DNA of 64,000 bases, from positions 9,728 through 73,727 of the forward strand of contig DASXTQ010000013.1 in assembly GCA_036505295.1 (NCBI GenBank), read 5' to 3'. A program made the translations under genes and the position numbers. Below the pieces are notes generated by a model. The model was not told the origin of the DNA, did not search any database, and saw only the letters and a list, made by a program, of their open reading frames with translations. Shown here piece after piece: positions 48,017 to 56,743 of the stretch; the stretch's first letter is position 1; every line of letters begins with the position of its first letter. This DNA comes from WS-7 sp036505295. Lineage in GTDB: Bacteria; Eisenbacteria; RBG-16-71-46; SZUA-252.

Positions 48017-51000
48017 CCGCGGCGGCTGGGCGGGGCGCCGGCATCTCCAGCCAGGGAGTCGGCGAGGAGGTCCGCGAGCCCGCGACGGATCTCCTCCAGC
48101 ATGTACGGCTTTTGCAGGAAGGCAAACCCATCCTCTTCGAAACCGTCGGCGAGCGAGTCCTTCGTGTAACCGGAGACCAGGAGCACCTTCAAGCCGGGTT
48201 TCATGCTTACGAGGTGGCGGGCGAGATCTACGCCGCTCATGCCCGGCATGACGATGTCGGTCACGACCGCCCGGATCGCATCACGGTGTCGCTCGAATAC
48301 TCGGATGGCTTCGTCGCCCGAGCTCGCCTCCAGAACCTCGTACCCTAGGTATTGAAGCATGTCCCGAGCGAGGGCACGCACCGCCTCTTCGTCCTCGGCG
48401 AGAAGAACGGTCGCCTGCCCCTTCGCAGGCGACCCGGCCTCGACCGGCGCGTCCCCACCGGCGCCCGACGAGCTGGGCCCGCCGCTCCAGGGCAGGAGAA
48501 TCCGGAACGTGCTCCCCCGGCCCACCTCGCTTTCGACGAGAATGTCGCCTCCGGTCTGGCGCACGATGCCGTACACGACGCTCAAGCCGAGGCCGGTCCC
48601 CTTTCCCTGGTCCTTCGTCGTGAAAAACGGCTCGAAAAGATGCGCGAGCACCTCGGGGCCCATTCCGGTCCCCTGGTCGGACACCGCGAGCAGAACGTAG
48701 GGCCCCGGTGGGAGGTTCTGGGCCTGCTTGGGATCGTCGCCGGTAACCTGGGACTCGCGCACCTCGATATGGAGGTCACCCCCGTGCGGCATGGCGTCCC
48801 GCGCGTTCACCGCCAGGTTCGCGAGGACTTGCTCGAGCTGGCCCCGGTCCGCGCGGACGCTGAGCGCCGTGCCGCTCGTCTTGGTGACGAGGCGAACGTC
48901 GTCGCCGAGCAGCCGTTGGAGGAGGCTCTCCACGCCCCGTACCACCTCGGGGACGTCGAGAATCTCGAAGGTGGCAACGTCCTTCCGGCTGAACGCGAGC
49001 AGCTGCCGCGTGAGGAGCACGCCGCGGGCGCCCGCCTTCTGGATCTCCTCGGCGCTGTTCCGAAGCGGCTCGCCCGAAGGCATTCGCGCGAGCAGCACTT
49101 CGCTGTGACCCTTGATCACCGTGAGCAGGTTGTTGAAATCATGCGCCACGCCCCCCGCGAGCCGTCCAACCGCTTCCATCTTCTGCGCGTGTCGGAGCTG
49201 CACCTCGAGGCTCTTCCGCTCGGTGATGTCGGTCGCGACCCCGATCAACCCGACGACCTGTCCCTCCGGATCGCGAACCGGCGCGTAGTAGCTCTCGAAG
49301 GAGACTCCTCCCAGGTCGACGCTCGCGGTGAACTCCTCCCCGGCGAGGCAGCGCTCGATGCTCGCGATCACGTCCGGATAGTCTCCGTATAGCTCGTAGA
49401 TCGATTTGCCGACCGATTCCCCCCCGTGCCGGCCGAGTCGCTCGAGACCCTTGCCCTCGGACAGCGTCAGGATCCCATGGCGATCCGTCGCGAAGAGCAC
49501 GACCGGGGAACCGGCAACGACCATCCGCAGGCGCTCTTGCGTGCCCCGTAGCTCGTGCTCCGCCCTCTTGCGCTCGGTGATGTCGCGGATGAAACCGGTG
49601 AACACCGGAGGTCCATTCGAAGAAATCCGCGCGATGGCAAGCTCGATCGGAAACTCGGAACCGTCGGCGCGCATGCCGGTGATCTCGATTCGACGGCCGA
49701 GCACATGGGTCTCGCCGGTGGCCAGGTGGCGCTCCATGCCGCGCCGGTGGCTCTCCCGAAGCCCGGGCGGGATGATGAGCTCCGCCATGTCCCGGCCCAG
49801 GACATCGTCCCGCTTGTGCCCGAAGATGCGCTCCGCCGCAGGGTTGAATTCGAGAATGCGCCCCGCGTGATCCATGAAGATGATCGCATCGAGCGCCGCC
49901 TCGACCATGGCTCCCTGGCGTGCCTCGCTCTCTCCGAGCGCCTGCTCCGCCAGGCGACTGAACGTGACGTCCACCAGATGGACGAGATCGACGCTCTTCC
50001 CCTCCAGCTCGACGCGGGTCGAGGACACGAGCGCGATTCGCTCCTTGCCTTCCTGGGTGAGGACGCGGCATTCGAGCCGGCTCGGTGCGTTACCCTTCGC
50101 CGCGGCCCCGTAGAACCCGCCGAAACGCTCCCAGTCCGAGGCGGAGTGCAACGATTGAAGCGAGAGCCCCTGGAGCTCCTGCGGCGAATACCCGAGCATG
50201 CGCTGGGCCGCCGGGTTGGCGAGGAGGATCCGGTGGGTCTCGGGGTCGGCCATGAGAATCGCCTCGGCGTTCCGCTCGAAAAGGACGCTGGTGCGAACCT
50301 CGGACTGGCGAAGCGTCTCGAGCCCGGTCAGGTCCTGGACGAGAACCATCGCCTCATGGGGTTTCCCGTCGAGGTCCTTGATCGGTAGCGCCGTCAGGTA
50401 CAGCACACCGGATCTGCCCTGGATCTCCACCCGCATCTCCTGGTGGGTGACCTCATTCATTTCCAGAGCGTGCCGGATGGGGCAGTCGCAGGAATCGGCG
50501 CCGAGAGCTCTTTGGCCCAGCCGCGAGCACACCTCGCTGCACGGTTTACCGACCCAGCTCGACCCCTCGCCGCCCGATGGAAGGAGAACGGACATGGCCC
50601 GATTGTTCCAGCGGATGATGCGGGCCTCGTCGGCCACAAAAACGAAGGTGTCGGTCTGGTTGACGACGGCCGCGAACTTCTGCCGCTCCCGATCCAAGAC
50701 GCGGAGATGGTCGTCGAGCGTCTTGAACCATCGTTTGTCGCGCTCCGCCTGGAGGCGGAGCTTCGCGATCTCACCCCGGGCGACCGTGGTGGACGCCACC
50801 ATTTCGATCACGGCGACAATCCACGAGATCGTCTTCGGATCGCTGGGGACTGGAGCGGAGGACCAGATGAGCGCGGCGGCGCCGAACGGTCCCGACTCGG
50901 TCGAGAGGAGCACCGTCTTCGTCGCGCGCCCCTCCGGCGTCACGCCATCCGCGGTCGTGAGATGGGATCCGCCTTTCCGAATCGCTTCGAGCGCCTCGAC

Positions 51001-51234
51001 CTTGAGGCGCGGACGCAACGAGGCTTTGACCTGGGGATTGTGGAGCGCCCAGTGCTCCCGCAGGGGCGCATCTCCGTCCGCGAGGAAGACCACCGCGGCA
51101 TCGGCTCCCGCCCCGTGGCGCAGGAGCTCGAGCGCCTCGGTGATCGAGCCGTCGAGGGAGCTCGACTTGAGGATGCGCGGGATCGCCTGGAGGAGCTTAT
51201 CCAGATCGCTCCGCTGGAGGGGATTGCGGGTCAT
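48013..51234 (-). CDS. Hybrid sensor histidine kinase with GAF-like and multiple PAS domains and C-terminal receiver
   Basis: This 1073-residue protein seems soluble: no membrane helix is seen. It contains an N-terminal GAF-like region (about 10-150), a coiled linker, about four PAS domains (about 190-690), a HisKA domain with the H-box AHDFNNLL (H698), HATPase_c (about 735-920, with NARDAMPHGG and GTGLGLSVVYGIV) and a receiver domain (about 945-1070) with phospho-acceptor D993. The first PAS has a Cys-rich segment (CSEVCSRLGQ, then DSCDCPIRH), as seen in heme- or metal-linked or redox PAS domains (inference). The H-box type with Asn-Asn is the same as in the DHp protein at 85-783. It lies 12 bases after the GAF gene. 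Confidence 0.9.
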   Translation of the reverse strand: MTRNPLQRSDLDKLLQAIPRILKSSSLDGSITEALELLRHGAGADAAVVFLADGDAPLREHWALHNPQVKASLRPRLKVEALEAIRKGGSHLTTADGVTPEGRATKTVLLSTESGPFGAAALIWSSAPVPSDPKTISWIVAVIEMVASTTVARGEIAKLRLQAERDKRWFKTLDDHLRVLDRERQKFAAVVNQTDTFVFVADEARIIRWNNRAMSVLLPSGGEGSSWVGKPCSEVCSRLGQRALGADSCDCPIRHALEMNEVTHQEMRVEIQGRSGVLYLTALPIKDLDGKPHEAMVLVQDLTGLETLRQSEVRTSVLFERNAEAILMADPETHRILLANPAAQRMLGYSPQELQGLSLQSLHSASDWERFGGFYGAAAKGNAPSRLECRVLTQEGKERIALVSSTRVELEGKSVDLVHLVDVTFSRLAEQALGESEARQGAMVEAALDAIIFMDHAGRILEFNPAAERIFGHKRDDVLGRDMAELIIPPGLRESHRRGMERHLATGETHVLGRRIEITGMRADGSEFPIELAIARISSNGPPVFTGFIRDITERKRAEHELRGTQERLRMVVAGSPVVLFATDRHGILTLSEGKGLERLGRHGGESVGKSIYELYGDYPDVIASIERCLAGEEFTASVDLGGVSFESYYAPVRDPEGQVVGLIGVATDITERKSLEVQLRHAQKMEAVGRLAGGVAHDFNNLLTVIKGHSEVLLARMPSGEPLRNSAEEIQKAGARGVLLTRQLLAFSRKDVATFEILDVPEVVRGVESLLQRLLGDDVRLVTKTSGTALSVRADRGQLEQVLANLAVNARDAMPHGGDLHIEVRESQVTGDDPKQAQNLPPGPYVLLAVSDQGTGMGPEVLAHLFEPFFTTKDQGKGTGLGLSVVYGIVRQTGGDILVESEVGRGSTFRILLPWSGGPSSSGAGGDAPVEAGSPAKGQATVLLAEDEEAVRALARDMLQYLGYEVLEASSGDEAIRVFERHRDAIRAVVTDIVMPGMSGVDLARHLVSMKPGLKVLLVSGYTKDSLADGFEEDGFAFLQKPYMLEEIRRGLADLLADSLAGDAGAPPSRRG

Positions 51235-51246
51235 GAGGGGCCCAGG

Positions 51247-51729
51247 CTAGGGCGCCCGCCCAATGCGCTCGCGCGAATCGTAGAGTGAGGCGAGCCAGTC
51301 GGCGACCCGTTGCACCTGCACCACGGCGCCTTCGTCGAAGGCGGCGACTTGATGGCTGTCGATGTCGATCTGGGCGTAGATCTTCTCGCCGCGCCGGATG
51401 AGGATGACCAGCTCCGACCTCGTCTCCGTGCTGCAAGCCAGGTAGTTGCTCACGAGCCGAACGTCGGGAACGTTGATGTTGCGCCGCTCCGCCACCGCCG
51501 TGCCGCAGACGCCACGGCCCACTCCGATGAATACGTGGTCGGTCGGAGCCCCGATGAACGGCCCAAGCCTGAGAACGTTGTCGGGGAACAGCTCGTAGAT
51601 TCCGGTCCAGTGAAACCGTTCGTCCAGCTCGTGCAGGCCATGGACGGCCGCTTGCAGGATGTCTTCGAACGCGGCTCCCAGCTTGCGACGCTCATCGAGG
51701 TCGGCGATGACTTGGTCTGTGTTGATCAT
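51247..51729 (-). CDS. GAF-domain protein related to free methionine-(R)-sulfoxide reductase
   Basis: This 160-residue single GAF domain has GRGVCGTAVAERRNINVPDV and YLACSTETRSELVILI followed by AQIDIDS, the pattern of fRMsr (YebR). The enzyme reduces free methionine-R-sulfoxide. The known enzymes carry three Cys; here C75 and C99 (24 apart, as in E. coli) are kept, but the first is replaced by His65. It may still be active or serve as a redox sensor. Position directly before a histidine kinase gene, 12 bases apart, suggests a common transcript. Confidence 0.75.
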   Translation of the reverse strand: MINTDQVIADLDERRKLGAAFEDILQAAVHGLHELDERFHWTGIYELFPDNVLRLGPFIGAPTDHVFIGVGRGVCGTAVAERRNINVPDVRLVSNYLACSTETRSELVILIRRGEKIYAQIDIDSHQVAAFDEGAVVQVQRVADWLASLYDSRERIGRAP

Positions 51730-51948
51730 TCGTGTGATGCCTCATGGACGCGGAGGTAGTCGGAATCGTGGCCGTGGTCGGCGAGCCCGCATCCGAATAG
51801 ATCGGCGGACGCCGCGGCTTCTTGATACCGGGCGCCGCGGAGGAATTCGCCGTCGAGGACGACGGATCGGCCATATGGTATTCAGGGAGATTGGGTTACA
51901 TGGACCGCCTTGGCCGCCCCTCGGCGCCTGCCGGACGATCTTCGAAGC

Positions 51949-53697
51949 CTACGCGGGGCGTGGGGCCGCGGCGCCTCGCGCGACGGCCTCAAGGAGTGAC
52001 GCCTCGTCGCGAACGGGCAAGGGACCCAGGAGGCCGGCAGGACGGAGCGCCCGTTCGAGCCGTACGAAATCCGGTTCCGGAATTCCCGTCCGGGTGAGCA
52101 GGCGATCGTCGCGCAGGACGTCGGCCGTGGTACCCTGGACGAGGGTCGACGGCGCGTCCCCGTCCCCGCGCGTGAGCACAAGGACGCGGCTCGCGACCGT
52201 GGCGACGAAACCGAGATCGTGGCTCGCGAGGAGCACGGTCCTCCCGCGCTCACGAAGCCGATTCATGACTTGGGCCAGCGCCCGCCTTCCTTCCGGGTCG
52301 AGCCCCGCGGTGGGCTCGTCGAGAAGGAGGATCTCGGGCGGCTCGACGATCAGGCCCGCCAGCGCCGCCCGCCGCTTTTCTCCCTCGCTCAACGAGACCG
52401 GGAATCGATCCGCGAACCGATCGGGATCCAGCCCGACATCGGCCATCGCCCTCCGCGCGCTTCTCGCGCGCTCCTCGGCGGGGATTCCCTCGACCCAGAG
52501 GAGCGCGGCGACGTCTTCGAGGAGCGTCCGTCCGAACAGCTGACGCTCTGGGTACTCGAGCGCGAGGGCGACCGGCCGCACGCGCGGGACGGACGAGTGC
52601 TCGCGGTGGACCGTGCCCTCGGTGGGATCGACGATGCCGGCGGCAAGCTTGAGCAAGGTGGTCTTGCCGCTTCCGCTCCTGCCGATCAGCGCCACGATTT
52701 CGCCGCGGCAGATTTCCAGATCCAGCCCAGACAGGAGTGGCGCGCCGCGTCTGCCGGCGGCGGACCACGCCACGCGGCGCATCGTGAGGGCGGCCGGCCC
52801 GCGTGGACCGACCGGAGCCAGACGCCCCTCCGGTTCCTGGGAGGGCGCGGCGCGCGCGGTCCTCTCTTCGGCGCCGCCCGCGCCAAGCATCACCCGCTCG
52901 ACCTGCTCCGCATCCGCGGCCAATGGACCGGACCAGCGCCCTTCGATCGCGAGGAGCGCAGAGACCCTGAGCGCGAGCGGGAATGGAACGCCGGCGCCTT
53001 CGAGCACGGCTCGAGGCGTGAGCTGGGACGCGGGCTTGAAGGTGCCGCCTTCAAGGACGTGGAGGGTCTCACCCGGAAGGGGCGGCTCCGCCTCCTGGTG
53101 GGTGCGGATGACCGCACGGCCGCACGCCATGGCCTCACCCACGACCCTCCTTTCCAGCTCCCTTCGTGATCCCGGGTCCAGGTGCGCGAGGGACTGGTCG
53201 AGCAGGAGGCAACGCGGCGTCGCGACGAGCGCGGCGGCAAGAAGGGTCCGGGCCTTCTCCCCTGCGCTCAGGCTCTGGGGCGTGCGCGTCCCCAGTGGGG
53301 CCAACCCGAAATCCCTGAGCGCCGAGGCGGTCCGTTCTCGAACCTCGCGCGGGGGGATCCCGAGCGATTCGAGACCGAACGCGATCTCCCCCTCGACGGT
53401 ATCCGAGAGGAATTGTGGGTCGGGCTCTTCGAAGAGGGCGCCGACCTCGGGCCAGAGCGAGCGCCCCTCGGGGCCGACACGGATCTCCTCGTCGCCGAGG
53501 AGAAACCGGCCGGCGCTCGGCGCCGCAAGCCCAGCGAGGATTCGGATGAGGGCGGTCTTGCCGGATCCGTTCCTCCCGAGGAGGAGGTGGCTCGACCCTG
53601 AGGAAACAACGAGATCCAGCGGCCCCACGAGCGTTCGGCCGGCGCCTCCCGCGGGCGACGGGGGCGCCGCGTACGCCACGCCCTCCAGCCGGATCAC
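51949..53697 (-). CDS. Fused tandem ABC ATPases of the ECF/CbiO type, first site degenerate
   Basis: The 582 residues contain two ABC ATPase domains in one chain. The first (about 1-225) has Walker A GRNGSGKT, signature LSAGEKAR, but Walker B LLLDQS, where Gln168 replaces the catalytic Glu. The second (about 290-520) is complete: GRSGSGKT, LSEGEKRR, LLLDEPTAGLDP and SHDLGF. Sequence features such as ALEYPERQLFG match the Q-loop of energy-coupling-factor transporters for vitamins, nickel or cobalt. No T or S component gene is adjacent; the 219 bases downstream hold no gene. The ATG overlaps the stop of larC, so nickel transport for the Lar cofactor is possible (inference). Confidence 0.85.
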   Translation of the reverse strand: MIRLEGVAYAAPPSPAGGAGRTLVGPLDLVVSSGSSHLLLGRNGSGKTALIRILAGLAAPSAGRFLLGDEEIRVGPEGRSLWPEVGALFEEPDPQFLSDTVEGEIAFGLESLGIPPREVRERTASALRDFGLAPLGTRTPQSLSAGEKARTLLAAALVATPRCLLLDQSLAHLDPGSRRELERRVVGEAMACGRAVIRTHQEAEPPLPGETLHVLEGGTFKPASQLTPRAVLEGAGVPFPLALRVSALLAIEGRWSGPLAADAEQVERVMLGAGGAEERTARAAPSQEPEGRLAPVGPRGPAALTMRRVAWSAAGRRGAPLLSGLDLEICRGEIVALIGRSGSGKTTLLKLAAGIVDPTEGTVHREHSSVPRVRPVALALEYPERQLFGRTLLEDVAALLWVEGIPAEERARSARRAMADVGLDPDRFADRFPVSLSEGEKRRAALAGLIVEPPEILLLDEPTAGLDPEGRRALAQVMNRLRERGRTVLLASHDLGFVATVASRVLVLTRGDGDAPSTLVQGTTADVLRDDRLLTRTGIPEPDFVRLERALRPAGLLGPLPVRDEASLLEAVARGAAAPRPA

Positions 53698-54875
53698 ATC
53701 GTGGTCCGGGCGCTCTCGTGAAGGAAGGAGCGGACCTCGTCCATGACTTCAACCAGGGAACGACCGGCCGCCTGCGCGAGGCGCTTCAGGTCCTCGTACT
53801 CGGGGATCCGGCGTTCCTCGCCCGAAGGGAGGACGGCCGTCTTCACGCGGATTCGCCCGAGCGGCGTCTCGACCTCCGCGATCGTGCGCGCGAGCTCCAC
53901 CCTACCTTCGTGGCGCACCCGTACGCCGATCGTCGTCGATTCCGCGAAGAGGCGCTCGAGCACGGCGTGGGCGCTCGAGGGCTCGCAGATCGCGGTGACG
54001 AGGACCCCCGGACGCCCCTTCTTCATCTGCACAGGGGTGAGAAAGACCTCCCGCGCACCGCTCTGGAAAAGGCTCTCGGTGAGGTGGCCGTAGAGCTGCG
54101 GGTTCATGTCATCGATCGTCGTCTCGAGCACCTCGACCGCCCCATACGCCTCCGGGGCCAGAGCCTCGCCGAGCAGGGCGCGCACGATGTTCGGGCGCTC
54201 GGCGAGATCGCGCGAACCGGTGGCGACGCCCGTCCGACGCGGCCGGATCCCGACAGGGCCGCCGATCGTGTCGCAAAGCGTCCGGAGGAGCGCCGCGCCG
54301 GTCGGCGTGGTGAGCTCGGCTTCGATCTCGGTCATTCGGACGGCCACGCCCTCGAGTATGCGCACGGTGGCCGGCGCGGGGACCGGAAGCGTTCCGTGCG
54401 CGGCTTGGACGAAGCCCCTTCCTTGCGGAATCACGGACGCGTGGCATCGATCGACCTGGAGGATCTCAAGCGCCCACGCGGTACCCACGATGTCGACAAT
54501 CGAATCGACGGCGCCCACCTCGTGGAAATGGACCTGCTCCAGGGTCGTTGCGTGCACCTCGGCTTCGCAACGGCCCAAGAGCTCGAAGGTGCCCAGCGCG
54601 CGGCGAAGCACGCGCGGCGGAAGCGCGCCTCCTTCGAGCATGCGGCGGATCTCGGTGAAGTGCCGGTGCGACCGGCTCTCCTCGGCGTCCACGTGGAGTT
54701 GGAGCGCATCGAACCCGTGACGCTTCACCGTCGTCGACCGGAGCGCGATTCCCTCGAGCGGGAGCGCGCGCAGCTTGCGCTCGATCTCGGGCAGCGGCGC
54801 GCCGAGGGCGATCAGCGAGCCCAGGATCATGTCCCCGCTCGCGCCACCGACGCAGTCGAAGTAGACGATGCTCAC
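53694..54875 (-). CDS. larC: Nickel-pincer cofactor biosynthesis protein LarC
   Basis: The 393-residue product has IVYFDCVGGASGDMILGSLIALG at its start (split: FDCVGGASGDM is diagnostic), SRSHRHFTEI, EQVHFHEVGAVDSIVDIVG, ELTTPTGAALL, and the C-terminal ETTIDDMNPQLYGHLTE and VQMKKGRPGVLV. LarC inserts nickel into the pincer cofactor of lactate racemase-like enzymes. In Lactobacillus it is made by frameshifting from two frames; here it is a single uninterrupted frame. The GTG at 54875 overlaps the larB stop. LarE and LarA genes are not in the window. Confidence 0.92.
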   Translation of the reverse strand: MSIVYFDCVGGASGDMILGSLIALGAPLPEIERKLRALPLEGIALRSTTVKRHGFDALQLHVDAEESRSHRHFTEIRRMLEGGALPPRVLRRALGTFELLGRCEAEVHATTLEQVHFHEVGAVDSIVDIVGTAWALEILQVDRCHASVIPQGRGFVQAAHGTLPVPAPATVRILEGVAVRMTEIEAELTTPTGAALLRTLCDTIGGPVGIRPRRTGVATGSRDLAERPNIVRALLGEALAPEAYGAVEVLETTIDDMNPQLYGHLTESLFQSGAREVFLTPVQMKKGRPGVLVTAICEPSSAHAVLERLFAESTTIGVRVRHEGRVELARTIAEVETPLGRIRVKTAVLPSGEERRIPEYEDLKRLAQAAGRSLVEVMDEVRSFLHESARTTM

Positions 54876-55714
54876 GCCGATCTCTCCGCCCGGGACCTGA
54901 GCGCGATCACCCCCGCGGCGTACCCGGCTCCGAACCCGTTGTCGATGTTCACGACCGTGACCCCCGCCGCGCATGAGTTGAGCATCGCCAGGAGGGCCGC
55001 CAGGCCCCCGAATGAGGCGCCGTAACCGGCACTGGTGGGCACGGCGATCACGGGCCGGTCGGTGATGCCGCCGACGACGCTCGCGAGCGCGCCCTCCATC
55101 CCGGCGACAACCACGATCGCCGAAGCCTGCCTGAGCGCCCGCACGTGCTTGAGGAGGCGGTGGATCCCGGCCACCCCGGCATCGTACACCCGGCCTACGG
55201 AGAGGCCCATGAATTCAAGCGTCACCGCGGCCTCCTCTGCGACCGGAAGGTCGGATGTTCCCGCGCTGACGACGAGGACGCGGCCTGCTCGGCCGCCGGC
55301 CCGAAGCGCTCGGGAGCGACGCGGCGTGCCGCCCCGCTTCCGGGTCGCGCGACGCCCCCGCTTAGGCTCCTGAACGACCACCGTTCGCGCTGCCTCGTTC
55401 CAGGTCGCGGCGCGCCCGAACTCGCCGATCAGCGCTTGGGCTTGCTCCACGCTCGCACGGGTGGCGAGCACCCGGCCGCTCTTCGCGACAATCGCGCGGG
55501 CGATCCCGAGGCACTGCGCCTTCGTCTTGCCTTGGCAGAGGATGACTTCGGGAAGGGGTTGGCGGATTCCGCGGTGATGGTCCACTTTGCCCGCGCCGAT
55601 CGACTCGAACGGTAGGTGGGCGATCGCTTCGAGCGCCTGACGCGTGGTGACGCGTCCCCGGCGTACGTCGAGGAGGAGCTTACGGAGCCGCGCAGGATCC
55701 ACGTGCGTCGGCAT
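54872..55714 (-). CDS. larB: Nickel-pincer cofactor biosynthesis protein LarB
   Basis: This 280-residue protein has ILCQGKTKAQCLGIARAIV and VLATRASVEQAQAL in the N-terminal half, and the PurE-like C-terminal half with VVSAGTSDLPVAEEAAVTLE, VYDAGVAGIHRLL, VVAGMEGALASVVGG and VPTSAGYGASFGG, NIDNGFGAGYAAG. LarB carboxylates and hydrolyses nicotinic acid adenine dinucleotide in cofactor synthesis. An Arg-rich insert (about 115-140: KRGRRATRKRGG and further) separates the halves and is unusual. Its start overlaps the end of dusB by 35 bases. Confidence 0.92.
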   Translation of the reverse strand: MPTHVDPARLRKLLLDVRRGRVTTRQALEAIAHLPFESIGAGKVDHHRGIRQPLPEVILCQGKTKAQCLGIARAIVAKSGRVLATRASVEQAQALIGEFGRAATWNEAARTVVVQEPKRGRRATRKRGGTPRRSRALRAGGRAGRVLVVSAGTSDLPVAEEAAVTLEFMGLSVGRVYDAGVAGIHRLLKHVRALRQASAIVVVAGMEGALASVVGGITDRPVIAVPTSAGYGASFGGLAALLAMLNSCAAGVTVVNIDNGFGAGYAAGVIALRSRAERSA

Positions 55715-56738
55715 CCTCGCCGCCCCATTCCGGCGCGGCCGGGGCCAGAGGCTCGGCGTCGCTGGCCTCGGGAGCGCTCTCGAGTTTTTCCAAATACCGG
55801 TTGAGGAGCGTCTCGACCTCGGCCGGCGTGCTGCAATGGTTCACTTCCCGGCAGAGCGACGAGTTGTCGTAGAGACCGCGCACATACCAGGCAACGTGCT
55901 TTCGCATGAGGACCGCGGCGTAATCCCCCTTTTTCGCGGCGAGGTCATGAAGATGGGCGATCGCCGTGGAGATCCGTGTACGCGGGGTGGCGTCCGGACC
56001 GGGATCGTCACCGTTCAGAAGCCTATGAGCGCGCTCGAAGAGCCACGGATTCCCGAACGAGCCGCGCCCCACCATGACCCCGTCGCATCCGGTTTCCTGA
56101 ATCATGCGGAGCGCGTCCTCGGGGGTTTTCACGTCGCCGTTCCCGATGACGGGCAAGGTCGTGCTCTGCTTCACCGCCGCGATCACCTCCCAGTGCGCCT
56201 GACCGGTGAATTTTTCGGAGCGGGAGCGCGCGTGCACGGTGACCCACTGGACCCCCGAGCGCTCGAGCGCCCTCGCGACCTCGGGGGCGTTGGTCGATTC
56301 GCGGTCCCAGCCGATCCGGATCTTCGCGGTGACCGGAAGCGAGACGGCGTCCACAACCGCGGTCGTGACACGCTGCAACCGGTCCAAGTCTGTGAGCATT
56401 GCCGCACCCGCCTCGCGCGCGATGACCTTGCGGACAGGGCATCCGTAGTTCAGATCGAGGGTGTCGAAGCCCATTCCCTCGCACATCCGGGCGGCCTCGG
56501 CCATGACCTGGGGATCGGCTCCGCAGAGCTGGGCGCCGATCGGGCGCTCTTCGGCGCGGTACTCGAGCAGCTCGAAGGTCTTGGGATTTCGCCGGACGAG
56601 ACCGTCCGACGAGGTCATCTCGCAGAAGACCATCGCGGCGCCGTGGCGCCGGGCGATCCGCCGGAACGGAGAGTCCGTTACCCCGCAGAGCGGCGAAAGG
56701 AGAACCTTGCCCGGGATCTGGACCGATCCTGCACGCAT
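55680..56738 (-). CDS. dusB: tRNA-dihydrouridine synthase, DusB type
   Basis: This 352-residue FMN enzyme has VLLSPLCGVTDSPFRRIARR, FCEMTSSDGLV, RPIGAQLCGADPQVM, LDLNYGCPVRKV with the catalytic Cys, VTAKIRIGWD, WVTVHARSRSEKFTG and IGNGDVKTPEDAL, MVGRGSFGNPW. It reduces uridines in the tRNA D-loop. Most family members have A-P-M in the first strand; here it reads SPLCGV. About 30 residues at the C-terminus are Glu/Ala/Pro-rich. It follows the ctp protease gene by five bases. Confidence 0.93.
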   Translation of the reverse strand: MRAGSVQIPGKVLLSPLCGVTDSPFRRIARRHGAAMVFCEMTSSDGLVRRNPKTFELLEYRAEERPIGAQLCGADPQVMAEAARMCEGMGFDTLDLNYGCPVRKVIAREAGAAMLTDLDRLQRVTTAVVDAVSLPVTAKIRIGWDRESTNAPEVARALERSGVQWVTVHARSRSEKFTGQAHWEVIAAVKQSTTLPVIGNGDVKTPEDALRMIQETGCDGVMVGRGSFGNPWLFERAHRLLNGDDPGPDATPRTRISTAIAHLHDLAAKKGDYAAVLMRKHVAWYVRGLYDNSSLCREVNHCSTPAEVETLLNRYLEKLESAPEASDAEPLAPAAPEWGGEDADARGSCAAP

Positions 56739-56743
56739 CGCTC

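Noticed and set aside
53694..54875. Possible programmed frameshift in larC, as known in lactobacilli
   Set aside because: Both halves are in one continuous frame with all motifs present, so no frameshift is needed.
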